In this document: in pieces, positions 46,901 to 59,096 of the stretch
How the letters are laid out: the number at the start of each line of letters is the position of its first letter
Numbering within the stretch: the first letter of the stretch is position 1
The notes under the pieces: generated by a model
Database searches by the model: none
What the model saw: only the letters and a program-made list of their open reading frames with translations
Told to the model about the DNA's origin: nothing
Made by a program: the position numbers and the translations under genes
Assembly (NCBI GenBank): GCA_951804985.1
Contig: OX638132.1
Coordinates: 85,936,696-86,000,695 of the forward strand
DNA: 64,000 nucleotides
Direction of reading: 5' to 3'
Source of the DNA: Dryomyza anilis
Taxonomy: Eukaryota > Arthropoda > Insecta > Diptera > Dryomyzidae

Positions 46901-48283
46901 TAATTGCTAAAATGCTACAAATGTGGTTTTTAAAGAAGCGACTTTGCAAAATATGTGACAAGAATAATGACCAAAATAATGCAAAATGTGTGAACAAAAA
47001 TTAAATAACAATTTAAATAAATTCAATAATGTGGTTTTACATTAACTAAAAGAACGTGTAATAAAATAAGAACAGTACATAATTAAAAAAAAAGAAAACA
47101 TTTTAAAAACAAGTGAAATAATATTGAAAAAAAAACTGTTTTTTATGTGAAATTTTCATTACACTCTGTTGATATATTTTTTTTTTGTCCTGAAACGTTA
47201 CGGGAAAAAAGCAGGGAAATTTTCATTTCCATTTCATAGAATTTTTCTTGTTGTTGTTGTAGTTTTTTTTATGGGATTTTTATATGTTTCTGGAAAAACT
47301 CTCGTACATGCTCTTTCCAAACGAACGCATATTAATATACGCACATATACAAACGCATTTATTATCTCAACTAGTTTTTGGGGGTGCGGCGAACGGCGAA
47401 CGAAATACAAGAAACATGGGGTATTTCTTTTAGAACTCATATGTTACGAACGAAAATTGCTCGTGTTCGGATTTTATGTTTTCCTCAAAGAATGTAGTAG
47501 TTTTTTTGTTCTCTCAAATTTACTTTTTTTCTAAATTCATAGGCAGTGTTCTCTTAAATTGTTTTAAATATATATGATAGATTTGTTGAGATGATCAGAT
47601 CATGAGTACAACTTCAGTGTAACTCAGAAATAATAGTTTTATGTCGATATAACTTTTCATGGTAGTTAAAATTTTCAATTTAAACTATAAAATATTTGTC
47701 ATACTACAGACAGATTTCACTAAAAACACGAATTTGTTGAAAAAACTAATTTTGGTTGCAAAGGACATCACAAAATATCCGTAAAATGAATGAGTTTCAG
47801 AAGAATTTAAATATGGGAGTACCACAAAATTCTCCCGCATAAAATCCATTTGACACAAATCCATATTTTCATAAAATTCTGAATTCTTAAAATCTACCTG
47901 TATAAAATCCATCCAAATAGAATTTATATAACCAAGCTTTCTTTGGTACAACATACGCCTTTTTGTACAAATTCTACCATTGATTTGGTTCAGTTTTTAG
48001 TGATTTTGATATTCCTGTACGATTTAAATTCACCGAATTTGAACTATTTGTTCTTTCCAACCTCATTTTGAATGACTTGAGAAATATAGTACATTTACAT
48101 TACATCTGCATTAAAGCTTTTGTCAGAGTCCTCATGTTAATGATACTTTTTACGTTGTACCGATCATCACGAAACGATGTTTAATCGCATTTCATGGAAG
48201 TACGCATTCATGGAAGTACATGTAGTTCCTTTAAATGTTTGCCTTATGATTAAAAAGAATAATATAATAATAGTTTATCACTA
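46901..48283. other. AT-rich DNA, nothing recognised
   Basis: The stretch around 47170-47530 has one 121-codon open frame rich in Phe, Val and Leu with no recognisable motif. I do not support it as a gene. Confidence 0.5.
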
Positions 48284-48465
48284 TATCTCTATAAGAACTT
48301 TGGCCGAGCTCTCTCACCATTTTGAGCTATGCGTGTTATATTTGTACTTAAAGTGGTGGGACCTACAGTTTATTGCCGAATCCGAACGGCGGGTGAGAGC
48401 TTTTCATAGACAATTTTTACTCTTGTAGGTTTGCCATTTACTGCCGAGAGGTAGCACGGTAGCCA
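48284..48465 (-). mobile_element. SINE family 1, head-truncated copy
   Basis: gaactttggccgagctctct, gaatccgaacggcgggtgag and tgccgagaggtagcacggta match the SINE body in minus orientation. The tRNA-like head is absent. Confidence 0.8.
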
Positions 48466-48756
48466 TGATAATGGCCAGATCATATAACTAGTAGGGTTTT
48501 GCAAAGATCTGTTTCCGTTAATGACACAATTTCTACTAGGAATGGCCTATATTCTAAACTACTCTCAATTCTAATCAACTATAATTAGCTACTTTTAACC
48601 TGTTTACTTTAAGAACATTTTTAAATTAGTTATTAAATTTGTTATGGAATCTAAATTATTAAATCTACCGGATTTGAATATTATAAAAGTATATTTTGTA
48701 CAGGTGGATTTTGTATGTTGTATGTGTAGTACATACCCAACCCTAATTGAAGCACG

Positions 48757-48980
48757 AAAGCGTCGGTAGTTCAGAGGTCAGTACGTTGCACGGCGAGCCG
48801 AAAGGTCCTATGTTCAAATCTGGGCTGGGGCTAATAACATCATTTCACAGACAACATTTTTCTATACCGCGCTACCTCTCGGGAGACAATGGAAAATCTT
48901 CGAGTGTAAACACTGCCGATGAATAAGCTCTGACCCTTGCCGTTCGGATTCGGCATTAAACTGTTGGTCTTATTCAGAAA
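48757..48980 (+). mobile_element. SINE family 1, diverged copy
   Basis: The head is gtcggtagttcagaggtcag and the box B region is tgttcaaatct. Then come ctataccgcgctacctctcg and ttcggattcggcattaaact, ending in an (AAC)n tail. The sense is opposite to the copy at 48284. Confidence 0.8.
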
Positions 48981-49073
48981 TGAGCAATAACAACAACAAC
49001 CAAAGAAACATGAAGTTTTTAATCGTTGTAGAAATTTAACTTATCATTTTCCTTCATTTTCATATTTTTTAAA

Positions 49074-49390
49074 TAAGGTTCAGTTTTTCAGTTCAAATTC
49101 AAACGTAGTTTAAACTTGTCCACATTTTAAAACAACTATGGTTCCTGATTAATAAAATCAATTTTAAAGACAGATAAGGCAATTAGTGTCAGTAATATGA
49201 AATTTTAAAATTTGAGATATTTTTTAACAATATTAATCCATAATGATTAAGATCCATTATTTTTAGGCACATTTTCAAATTAAACTTAGTTTAAACTAGT
49301 TGTAGTTTAAACTAAGTTTAATTTGAAAATGTGACTAAAAAAACTGAATCTTAATCATTTAGGATTAATATTAAAAAAAAAAACAGTTGA
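49074..49390. mobile_element. Palindromic element, family P, copy 1
   Basis: The first part begins aaggttcagtttttcagttc. At 49225-49385 it becomes a near-perfect palindrome: cacattttcaaattaaactt then agtttaaact, a 6-nt loop (agttgt), then agtttaaactaagtttaatt and tgaaaatgtg. Outer arms (attaatccataatgattaag / cttaatcatttaggattaat) extend the stem to about 75-80 nt per side. It is non-coding. A second copy lies at 56345-56950, inverted and interrupted. Confidence 0.75.
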
Positions 49391-49414
49391 TGAATTAAAT
49401 TCAATTCGAATGTG

Positions 49415-49634
49415 CACCCAGAAAAAATACTATATAAATAATAGTTTTTTACTATTAAAAATAGTCAATAGGATAAATTATTATTTTAATCGAAAAATAC
49501 CATTAAATACTAGAAAATACCATGATATTGCCATTGAGTTTATATGAAAAGATTTATTTTTTTTTATACTATTAATTCAATAATTGTCCTATTGACCAAT
49601 TTTAATGGGATTTGAGTGAATTTTTTCTGTGTGT
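49415..49634. mobile_element. MITE family B, copy 1
   Basis: The ends are cacccagaaaaaatac and its complement at gtattttttt-like/ttttttctgtgtgtg. The interior carries aaatagtcaataggataaat and the inverse aattgtcctattgaccaatt. About 220 bp. Related copies are at 51761-51964 and 59097-59310. Confidence 0.8.
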
Positions 49635-49879
49635 GCTTATCAATTTAAACCAATAGTGTATTGATTTGTTGATTGATTACAAATTGTAAAATATATAGCG
49701 ATTTTTGTAAACCTATAATTTAAAATTTTAAAATGTAAATTGGTAAACTTTCCATCTACAATGTCGTTATAATATTTATCGCCATATTTAGATAAATATG
49801 AACGTGCACGAAAATTATTTGAAGAGCAGATAAATACTTAAAAAAAAATATTATATTAAATTAAGCCACGAAAATTTAG

Positions 49880-50647
49880 TTTAAACGAAAAAAAACCCAA
49901 AAGCTGCGTCGCATACGGTTGCGCAATACCATTCAACTTCCGGCCAAATGTCTGGATGAATCGAACAAATGGATGAAAATGCCGCCGTCGCTGTCATTGT
50001 TGCCGTCGTCGCCATTTTGTCATCATTATCAACAGCAACTTCAGCAGCAACATCAAGTTTATTCATCGCATCTGCAAAAACAAACGCAACAACAGTTTCA
50101 TCTACTTCATCCTCATCAGCAACAGCAACAGCAACAGAAACAGCAGCAGCAACAGCAACAACAAGTAAAAGAACAACACACACGAGTACAAAAGCAAACT
50201 CAACAGAAGCAGCAGCAGCAACATTTTCATCAAATCGCACGTCAGAGAATCGTTATCGAAGAATTAGAGCAACAACTGCAGCAACAGCAGCAGCAACAAT
50301 TGTTCCAAAACTACAAAAGAATCGCTCAATAGCAACAGATGCAACATTTATGCGGCAACTGATTTTGCGTATTTAAGGACTATATAGTGGAACAACAGCA
50401 GTAACAAAAAGCAACACAGCTTAAGCACTTAAACTAAAAAGTTAACAGCAACAACAACAACAGAAATTGATGTTCTTTATTATATAGTAATTCGAAAAAT
50501 CACCGAAAGAAATCTGTTTGTGTATTTCGAAGTTCGCAACGTATCTGGCGACGAGCTGCAGCAACAACATCAGCATCAACAACAGGAACAACAACGACGG
50601 TCAGCGATCCGCAAGATTTCCGCAGTTATTACAATATACAACACAAA
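49880..50647 (+). promoter_or_regulatory. CAG-rich leader upstream of the C1-domain start codon
   Basis: This is the immediate 5' leader of the ATG at 50648. It is packed with CAG/CAA triplets from 50025 to 50310 and again at 50560-50600. Two long overlapping plus-strand frames exist. One is Gln-rich (to the stop at 50330, first ATGs at about 49973). The other starts at ATG 49969 and is Ala/Thr/Ser-rich, stopping before 50377. Neither is in continuous frame with 50648. Such frames arise readily from CAG runs, so I treat them as possible upstream ORFs, not proteins. Confidence 0.5.
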
Positions 50648-50759
50648 ATGGCGGATGGTGGACACACATTCGTGAAGAAGACATTTCATAAGCCAACGTA
50701 CTGTCACCACTGTTCCGATCTGCTTTGGGGATTAATTGGACAGGGATACATATGTGAAG
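50648..50759 (+). CDS. C1-domain protein, first coding exon (likely diacylglycerol kinase theta)
   Basis: The ATG sits in a good fly context (cacaaaATGg). The exon encodes MADGGHTFVKKTFHKPTYCH and on to GQGYICE, then ends at a GTAAAT donor (50760) one base into a codon. It contains H6, C19, C22 and C36, the first zinc ligands of a C1 domain (H-X12-C-X2-C-X13-C), which binds diacylglycerol or phorbol-type lipids. The stretch KPTYCHHCSDLLWGL with QGYICE is closest, from memory, to the first C1 domain of diacylglycerol kinase theta, which phosphorylates diacylglycerol to phosphatidic acid. C1 domains of PKC, Unc-13 or RasGRP differ at several of these positions. The continuation (VCNF-like) was not found in the window, so the first intron is probably over 13 kb. 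The gene is partial here. Confidence 0.75.
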
Positions 50760-51329
50760 GTAAATATAAATTCAACCAATTACCATCATTATGGGTTAAG
50801 TTTGACATGAAATCGATGTTTAAAATTGACATCTGCGGATGGGAACATTATTTGAATTCTATGATTTTCTTTCGTAGTATTGAAAAATGGTAAACAAAGT
50901 AGAATATAAGAAGAACATATGAAAACCTAAGCCCTTATACATCAGTCTGAAAAAAAATTTGACGTCGATTCGAAGTATTATGTCGTATATTCTTAATAAG
51001 TCCTATGAATGTACGACATTATAATTTCTGGCCGACTATTTCAAGTTTATAACAATTAAAACACCATTTATTAATTGTATTAAGCGTCATATTTAACGCG
51101 AAATTTCAATTAAATACTAAAAATACTGTAGGCCTTTATATAAAGTCCATTTTCTAAAACAAAAAATCATCTTCGGATATATACGATTTTAGACAACTCG
51201 AGGTTCAATTCTGCGAAATTTTCGTCTCACGCACAATCACTCACGCATAAATTGTACTCACTCACAGTCATCTATGGGTTTTTTTTCGAAGCAATTTCGA
51301 ACTTTGATTATTTTTTTCTTCGATGCTTT

Positions 51330-52210
51330 TTCGTTTTCAAAAAAATGGTTCGTATACTCAAAATAAAATCTGCTTAAAATACACGAATTCGTTCGTGTAT
51401 TTTACGAAAATATTCGTGAAATTTATCCACGAAATATTTCGTAAAATACACGAAAGAATATCCGTAATTTTATGATAAAATTAAAAATATTAATTATTTA
51501 TTTTACATAATACGAAATATTCTTAATTTATTGAATATTTTTGTACCTTTTTACGAATATATTCGTATATTTAAAGAAAGTATTCGTACTTTTGGGATAG
51601 CATTCGTACATTTTATGAAACATATGAAACATTTTACGAATCTTTCGTAAAATACACGAATACTTTGTTTAAAAAAAACTAACGATGATAATGACGACTC
51701 ATTAATAAAAATATAAAATATTATGCACTGATTTGATACTTTTGAACTTTTCTGCATATACTCCCAGAAAAAAAATTCCCTTAAATCCGATTAAAATTGG
51801 TCAATAGGACAATTATTGATTTAATAGTATAATAAAAAAAAATCTTTTCATATAAACTCGATGGCAATGTCATGGTATTTTCTAGTATTTAAAATAATAA
51901 TTTATCCTATTGACTATTTTTAATAGTAAAAAACCATTATTTATATAGTATTTTTTTCTGGGTGTAGCCTCACAAATTACGAATGATAAGTAATTTATTC
52001 GTAAAATGTAAAGCTCATTCGTAAAATAGGTTATTCTTTCGTAAAAAAATGTCGTAATTTAAACCGAAAGTTATACCGAAAGTTTCGTAATTAAAACGAA
52101 ATATTCGTAATTTGGTTTTTGTTTTAATTTTACGAATACTGATTCGTAATTTGGTTTTTGTTTTAATTTTACGAATACTGATTCGTAATATATACGAATC
52201 GGTCATAAAA
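51330..52210. repeat. Degenerate ttcgtaaaat array
   Basis: Variants of attcgtaaaatacacgaa and its complement recur over about 880 bp, in both senses. The array is split by a MITE at 51761-51964. At 52103-52180 a 39-bp unit (attcgtaatttggttttt ... acgaatactg) is repeated exactly twice in tandem. It is non-coding; short frames through it are repeats of RISIRKIKTKTK. Confidence 0.75.
51761..51964. mobile_element. MITE family B, copy 2
   Basis: 204 bp, flanked by TA at 51759-51760 and 51965-51966. The ends are ctcccagaaaaaaa and the complement of cacccagaaaaaaa. The interior is attaaaattggtcaatagga ... tttatcctattgactatttt, as in copy 1 but in the reverse sense. Confidence 0.88.
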
Positions 52211-52682
52211 CATATTTTGAAAAAAAAAATAGAAATTACAAAAGTTTTGTATATTCTACGAATTATTTGTGTATTTTACTCCTACCATGTAGGTCCAATT
52301 TGATGCTCCATTCGTGTGATTTCTCTATCTTCTCGCATTGACATTCTAATGATAACGAAACGAATGTTATACTGGAATGCTTTTTATTTTTTTAAAACCC
52401 ACTTTTATCTAAAGCATTTTATAATCCAGATCAAGGTTTACTATAAAACCATTACCAAGTTCGATGATGGCAATTAATAATGAGTATGTGTTGCAATGTG
52501 TAATCAAAATTAATACTTAATAGCAATTTTTTGTTTTTAAGAGTACTTTTTTAAGAGATTTGTCTTCAAATATTGTGTTTTTTGTGCACAATATTTAAAA
52601 TAAAGACTAAGATTAACATTAATGTCAATGCCAAAATGATATATTTAATATATGCCAATTGTTCACTTACAAAAATCTTGAT

Positions 52683-52874
52683 ATATCTTTTAATTTTTGA
52701 TCGATGAGCTCAATATTTGTACCAAATGATAAGAAAATATGAGTCTATCAATTAGTATTTCAATTTTAAAAATGTATCAATTACTTTTTGTAATTATTAC
52801 TAACAAAGTTAAAATTTAAGATTTTCATAAAAATGTATTTGTTGACTTTTAGTTCTACAACGACGTTATAGTCT
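52683..52874. mobile_element. MITE family M, truncated inverted copy
   Basis: tgtatcaattactttttgta and aaaaatgtatttgttgactt followed by ttagttctacaacgacg match the complement of the left half of the copies at 44820 and 45626. Confidence 0.7.
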
Positions 52875-55239
52875 TATTTCTGGTCTCTTAGATTGAAATA
52901 GGTATTTTAGAATACGCAGAAACTCTGATGTATACTTGTCATCAAATATCGTTTAAATATATATTTTTCTTATATCTTAATAATCTTAAGAAATTTATTG
53001 CTAAAATATCAACAACTAAAAAAATTTATAAAATCTACAAACACACAAATTACAAGATTTTGAATGCAAAGTTTTTCATAATCAAATACGCATGAGAATT
53101 ATTTACATACATATTTGTTTCATCTTTCAACAATTTATAAATTGATTATAACTTGCGCTAGCATCCAGAAGATACAACATGTTTTATACATTTGTATCTA
53201 CGTAAGTTTTACGCAAAGGCTCATCATCACTCAACAAGCCGATAAATCAGTGTATACGCGTAAACGAAACACTAACAATTTACAAATCGAAACTATTTCC
53301 CAGAATTGGCAAAACACTGTAAAAGCCACTACGGTACACTTAAGAAAATGAACAAAAAAAAAAAAACATACGTAAAATACGTTTTACTGTTTACATAGTG
53401 TTTACAAATAAACATTTACATACTTAAATACCCTGCACGAGCAGCACATTTTCAGATCATTTTTAATCACAAGTAAAAAAAACTACTTGCAGCAAAGCTA
53501 ATATAATTGTCAAAATCATAATTGTTATGAACATATTTCAGTAGCAGTGTTTTTATAAGATTTATACATTCGGTATTAACTAATTCTGGTATTCAGTTTG
53601 GATTATGTTCTATATAAACACTAAGTAAACAAAGATGTTTACCACAAGTATTATAGCCATAAGCATCAGTTTACTTACAAATAACATAGATCGTATATCA
53701 AACAAACATCTTTCAATATGTGACAAATACGATAGATATTGCTGGCAAACATTTTTCAAACATACGATTACTTAGAGCAAACAATTTTTAAATATCTTAC
53801 AAGTATAAATATACTTAACGAATACTTGCTTTACTCATTTCATTGCAATTAGCGAAGTAATTTTTATTTAATTAAAATAAATGAAATCAAATGGTTCTTT
53901 TTTATTACTTTGGAATTAAAGTAGTATCCTTGCTTTAATGTTTGTTGCAAATATACCGCAAGTCTAGTCAATTCATAATGTTTGTCGTGAGTTTACGGTA
54001 ATTATAATTATTCTAATTTTACAAACCTCTTGAAAGTATTTGCATATATGTCATAATATAGTTTTTCATAGATTTTCTGCAAGTTTATTGATTCTTATAA
54101 GATGTTTGATGTATGGATAGTGAAGTTGAGATTTTAAATACTACAGATTTTAAATACTAAAACATTATTATAAAAAAATCTAAACAAATCAATGTTTTTT
54201 AAAGTTTTGGTTCAAAGAAAACCGATTATGAAATCAATATCATCACTCCCGAATCACAACGATATTATGTATGAGATAACAATTCGTTCTATATTTTATA
54301 TTTTACATTTTGACTATTTCAGTTTATTAACAACTAAACGTTTTAAATTTACCAAAAATAACTTTTAACACGAATTGTACATACTGTCTAAATGTAAATT
54401 TGTTTTTTTTTTATTTTTTACTAAAAAATATATGGTTTTTTCGTACTAAAAATAAGTTGAGTGCACAAATATTGCACAGCAGTCAAAGTGCAATGAAATT
54501 TTGAAAACATGCCGTATTATGCAGGCCATAAAGAAAGGTAAAAACCTCCGTTTTACTTCGTCGATACATTGACATTTTGTTTGTTTGCTTTTCGGCAACG
54601 TTTTGTTTATTTTTAATGACGCATGTGAGCAAAACGTATTTTCAATCAAATTATTTTTGAAATGTTCGCTGTACAAATTGCCACATTTCTGGTTTCGTCC
54701 ACACGCCGCCTTGCCACCGAACATGCATCGCGATTCGCGATACATGTGTTCGTTATAAATAACTTGCTCATATTATTGCGATCACAAATATAACCGAATC
54801 GTGATATTTTGGTAATTTGTTAAAGTACATTTCTCATTACTTTGTAGTTTTTATATTATTTATTTATTTTATTTCATGAGTTGTTTTTAATTTTTAAATT
54901 GAACGTGACTTTATTTTGTGTACTGTGTAGTATTGTAGTATTTGGTGTTCTTAATTTTAACGCTCAACGGGACACTTTCTGAGGTATTTTCGGGGTGGTA
55001 TTTTTAAATAGTTTTGTTTTTGATTGAAAAATATTACAGAATTAAGTTGTAGAGAGATTTTTATAATTAGTTATCAATGTAAAGTATGGAAATATGTGAG
55101 ACTTTTTTATATATGGAAAATATTATAATGAGCAGTTAATACGTTTAATTTTATGTTCGAAATAATTAAATTATAACTGTCATCCAACATATCGATGAAT
55201 TCTGGAAAATTATAAGTTAAAAAAGGGATTAATTTAAAC

Positions 55240-56180
55240 CAAGCTAGTTTTTCTAAAGAAGTATGCTGTGCCAAAATCGCGTGTCATTTTGTTGGATATT
55301 TCTAGCCAAAAAGACGAATTTGAAAAATTGAAAATCTTGTCATGCCGAAAGGGCGAATCTGTTAGTTTTTTCGCTATAACTTTTTATTGGTATAAGATAA
55401 AATAGTGGCGTAAAGGCATTTATTGTTTGTTTCAAAGCACCTATCGATCTGCATCGTTAATTAAAAATATTTTGCCACACATTAATTTGCCATTTGTTAT
55501 TTGCAGAATTTTTTTTTTAGCTAAATATGTGTAACTAATAATGCATATCATTAGGTGCTTTGAAAACCAACAATAATTGCCTTTACATCACTATTTTATC
55601 TTGTACCATTAAAGAGTTATAGCAAAATAACGAAAAGATTCGCCCTTTTGGCATGACAAGATTTTTAATTTTTCTAATTTATTCGTTTTTTTGCTATAAT
55701 TTTTTATTGGTGCAAGATAAAACAGTGGTGTAAAGGTATTAATTATTTGTTTTTAAAGCACCTATCGATTGGTATCATTATTTTCATTATAATATTTTGC
55801 CAAACTTTTTTTCCTGCAAATAACAAATGGAAAATTAATGTTTGACAAAATATTTTTAATTAATGATGGTGCTTTGAAATCAAACAATTAATGCCTTTAC
55901 ATTACTATTTTATCTTGTGCTAATAAAAAGTTATAGCATAATAAACAAAAATATTTGCGTTCAGGATATAGTCTCACAAAATCCGTATTTATAATTCAGT
56001 AGATTGTCCAAATCTAAAGATAGTGTACATACGTTATAATAATTGAGAAATAAACCAAAATAACAGAAAAAATTGAAAAAAATATAAATTAAGCAAATTT
56101 TTAAGCACTTCAACTTTAAAATTTGATTTCCCAACATTTTTAAAAATGCACATTCACCCCTTTGACATGATTGTGACGCT
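55240..56180. mobile_element. Foldback MITE family F, rearranged copy
   Basis: It carries gccaaaatcgcgtgtcattt, aaagcacctatcgatctgca, ttgccatttgttatttgcag, several further repeats of the same blocks, and a right end near ttgacatgattgtgacg (56178). It is longer than the 699-bp complete copy because internal blocks are duplicated. Confidence 0.7.
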
Positions 56181-56344
56181 ATAATCTATCTATATAATTT
56201 AAATGTGCTGATTTTTACACAATATTCTGTTTTCTAAATTATATAGCGTCTCTATAAATATTGCAATCTAAATTTTGGGGCCCTTTTATCTTGTGGGAAA
56301 AAAATATATATATAAATTGGAATGTAAATTTTAAAATAAATATT

Positions 56345-56950
56345 CCAATTAATATTCAGTTTATCAGTTACATTTTGAAATTAAACGTTGTTTAAACTAG
56401 ACGTAATTTCAAACTATATATCTCAAATACTTTAAATGTTATATTAACTGATTACTAATTGTCTATGTGTCTGTAAAATTTAAAGACCTTCGTTCTTTTT
56501 GAATAGGAACTGTAAACGTTTTAAAAATGTACACTCAGAGAAAAAACACATTTTAAAATCAAGCACAGTCATAGTTGTTTTTAAAATTTTCAACTTTTGA
56601 TCATACAACCATGTTTTAACAATGCAAAATGTTAATACTAGGTTGAAATACATCGAATCAAAAATTACAACTTTAAATTAAAAATGCATTTTCAATTTTA
56701 AGTTGCAGCAATCTAATATCAAGATTGCACCAACTTTGATTTAAGATTATATCAACTTAAAAAAAAATTAAAAATGCAACGCGTTCTCATTTCAATCTTA
56801 AATCAACGTTGTTCGTTGGTGAATTAAAAAATATCAACCTTACTCGACTTTCATGATTTAAGGTGGTTTTTGCTTGATTTTACAATGTTTTTCCCTGAGT
56901 GTATAAAAGTTTAACCAAGTTTAAACTTGGACTGAAAAACTAGACCTAAG
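56345..56950. mobile_element. Palindromic element, family P, copy 2, split by a MITE
   Basis: Positions 56345-56529 and 56904-56950 together match the reverse complement of 49074-49250: tatctcaaatactttaaatg, tgattactaattgtctatgt, then aagtttaaacttggactgaa and aaactagaccta. The MITE at 56532-56901 is inserted in it. Confidence 0.65.
56532..56901. mobile_element. 370-bp MITE, CACTCAGRGAAAAA ends
   Basis: Its ends are cactcagagaaaaaacaca and the complement of cactcagggaaaaacattg, and TA lies directly outside both (56530-56531, 56902-56903). The interior has aatcttaaatcaacgttg-type blocks in both senses and no coding sequence. Confidence 0.88.
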
Positions 56951-57189
56951 TCATATTTGAAAAACCCATTCTGCCTTGTCTCGGTGATCTTCGATGTGTC
57001 GATGTTGTTTTCGATCTTTTTTTCGAAAGTTCACATTGTCTATTCTTCTCAATCGATTAGTCAGTCATCCATCAATTTCACGCATAAATACTTGAAAAAG
57101 ATGAAGACTCAACTTGGCCAAAAGACAATTGTTTACGTTTTTGTGATCTTTTGAATGCTTAACTTAATTGTTGCCAAATTTTCATGTTT

Positions 57190-57910
57190 TATTTTTATTG
57201 TTTATCATACGGGCGATTGGCGCGGTACGGCACGGCGCGTTGCCGTTACGACCAGATGATAATGATGACGATGAGAGTTCGCCAGCTTGCTCTTGTGCGA
57301 TCGTTGGGTCGGACGCACAAACACACAGACGGACATTTGGAGCGTTGGGATTCGCGCCAATGCGATTATTACGCTTGAGATATGAGACCGAAAGAACGTG
57401 AATTGGTGGCCACCGATGACGCACATTCAGCCCTTCGATTTTCGAATGAACGTGAATTTCATTGAGGCGTTGATGTTTATTGCTAGCAGTAGCAGCAACA
57501 ACTCTTTGCACAATAACGATGATGACGTTAATGAGCCTGATTATGATTATGATATAATTATTATTTTAAACACATACTATAAACATTATTTTGTTATTGA
57601 GGATGCTGTTTTCGACGACGACGATGAAGAAGACAATGGCGATGGCGATGATGACGGCGACGACGACCTCAACATTTCATGTTGCCGCCTCCCGGTCGTT
57701 TGCCTGCTTCTGCTTCTTTCTGTCCCTCATGCAACTTCTTGTTGCACACGTACATAAATGTGTTGTTTGCTGCCGCTGCCTGCCTGTCACAGTTCGGGCT
57801 TCGGGTGCAATTTGTGCGAGTGACCCAGTTCGATGTCATTGTTTGGCTTAAGGTTTCATTTTCATGCTGCGTGTGGCGCCATGATGCAGCAAGAATGACG
57901 CACGACGTCA
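57190..57910. promoter_or_regulatory. GC-richer nonrepetitive island 1
   Basis: It includes cgattggcgcggtacggcac, gatgacgatgagagttcgcc, a (GAC/GAT)-rich run at 57610-57670 and cacgacgtcacgtttggctg. Open frames exist on both strands and overlap, none with a recognisable domain. No copies elsewhere in the window. It may be an enhancer, an alternative leader exon or an unrecognised small gene. Confidence 0.35.
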
Positions 57911-58561
57911 CGTTTGGCTGCCATGCAGAATTATTATTTTTATTTATAGTTTGTGCTATTTTTAGTATTGGCAAAAACAAAGAAACCAAAAAAAAAAGTT
58001 TTAAAATTCATAAAACATTCAATTTGTTATCTGTACAAGGCAAATCTAATCAAATATGTGTTTTTTTTAATCAAATTTAAAACCATGCAAAGATTTCGAA
58101 AAGTCTCTTTAAGCACACAGGCCAGGCGTCTGTTATGTTTAGCCAAGATGTTGTTACCCTTTCCCATTTCTTTTTGCTGTATACCGAATTTGTCAAGAAA
58201 TTAGGTAGCAATGACTGACAATGTATTTATTCACCACACCGAAAACTGTCAGGAGAACGAAAAGTTTACCACATTCACTGTCCAAGACATGCGTACAATG
58301 TAACAACATTAACGATGCCTCCTGTACGTTGCCACTTCACGCATATTCGTGGAAGATACATACACAGGCAAAAAAGTTCATAAATTCAATATAGAAATAC
58401 ATAATTGTTATGAATTTGGTAATTTTTAGGGGTCAATGAACGAATTCATAACATTGCTATTAATGAGTATGAATTTGTTCATTGTATCTATGAATTTGTT
58501 CATTGTATTTAAGAATTAATTCTTAGAATGTATCGTTACAATTTGATAGGAAAATATGTAT

Positions 58562-58573
58562 TTATTTCTTTAC

Positions 58574-58616
<43 letters not shown>

Positions 58617-58632
58617 TTTCTTTAATTAATTA
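58562..58632. repeat. (TTTA)n microsatellite
   Basis: About 14 tandem ttta units, with interrupted edges. Confidence 0.92.
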
Positions 58633-59096
58633 TTTATTTAGAGCTCAGACATAAATGTTAACATTTTAAACCAAAAATTAAAGCAAACAAAAAAAAAAGG
58701 TTTTGGCGAAACCTTTATTTTTGAAAATTTCCGTTTTCAGTATTTTTAAAAAATGTCGTTTTCGGTCTGAGTGAAACATTTCTTTTTTTGAAAAATGTCC
58801 ACAACCGACATTTTTCAAAAAAAGAAACATGGAGATATACAGTAAAAAAATTTAGAAGCTGAGAGGCTTCTTCTTCTCTTTCCAGATGACCCCCAATGTT
58901 TCTGAACCACAGACTGATGGTAATTTTTGATTCAAAATTTGTGTATATAATTAGGGTCTAAGCCAAAATTAAAAAAAAAAAACAAATTATTGAAAAAAAT
59001 TTTTGATCGACAAAAATAACAATATTCGAAAACAACATATTCAATCAAAAAATGTTATTCGACAAAAAAAAACATGGTTCGAAAAAAATGTATTCA

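Noticed and set aside
47169..47534. 121-codon plus-strand frame
   Set aside because: AT-rich composition with Phe/Val bias and no recognisable motif.
57182..57511. 109-codon minus-strand frame as a new gene
   Set aside because: Equally long frames overlap it on both strands, there is no domain, and splice context is lacking.
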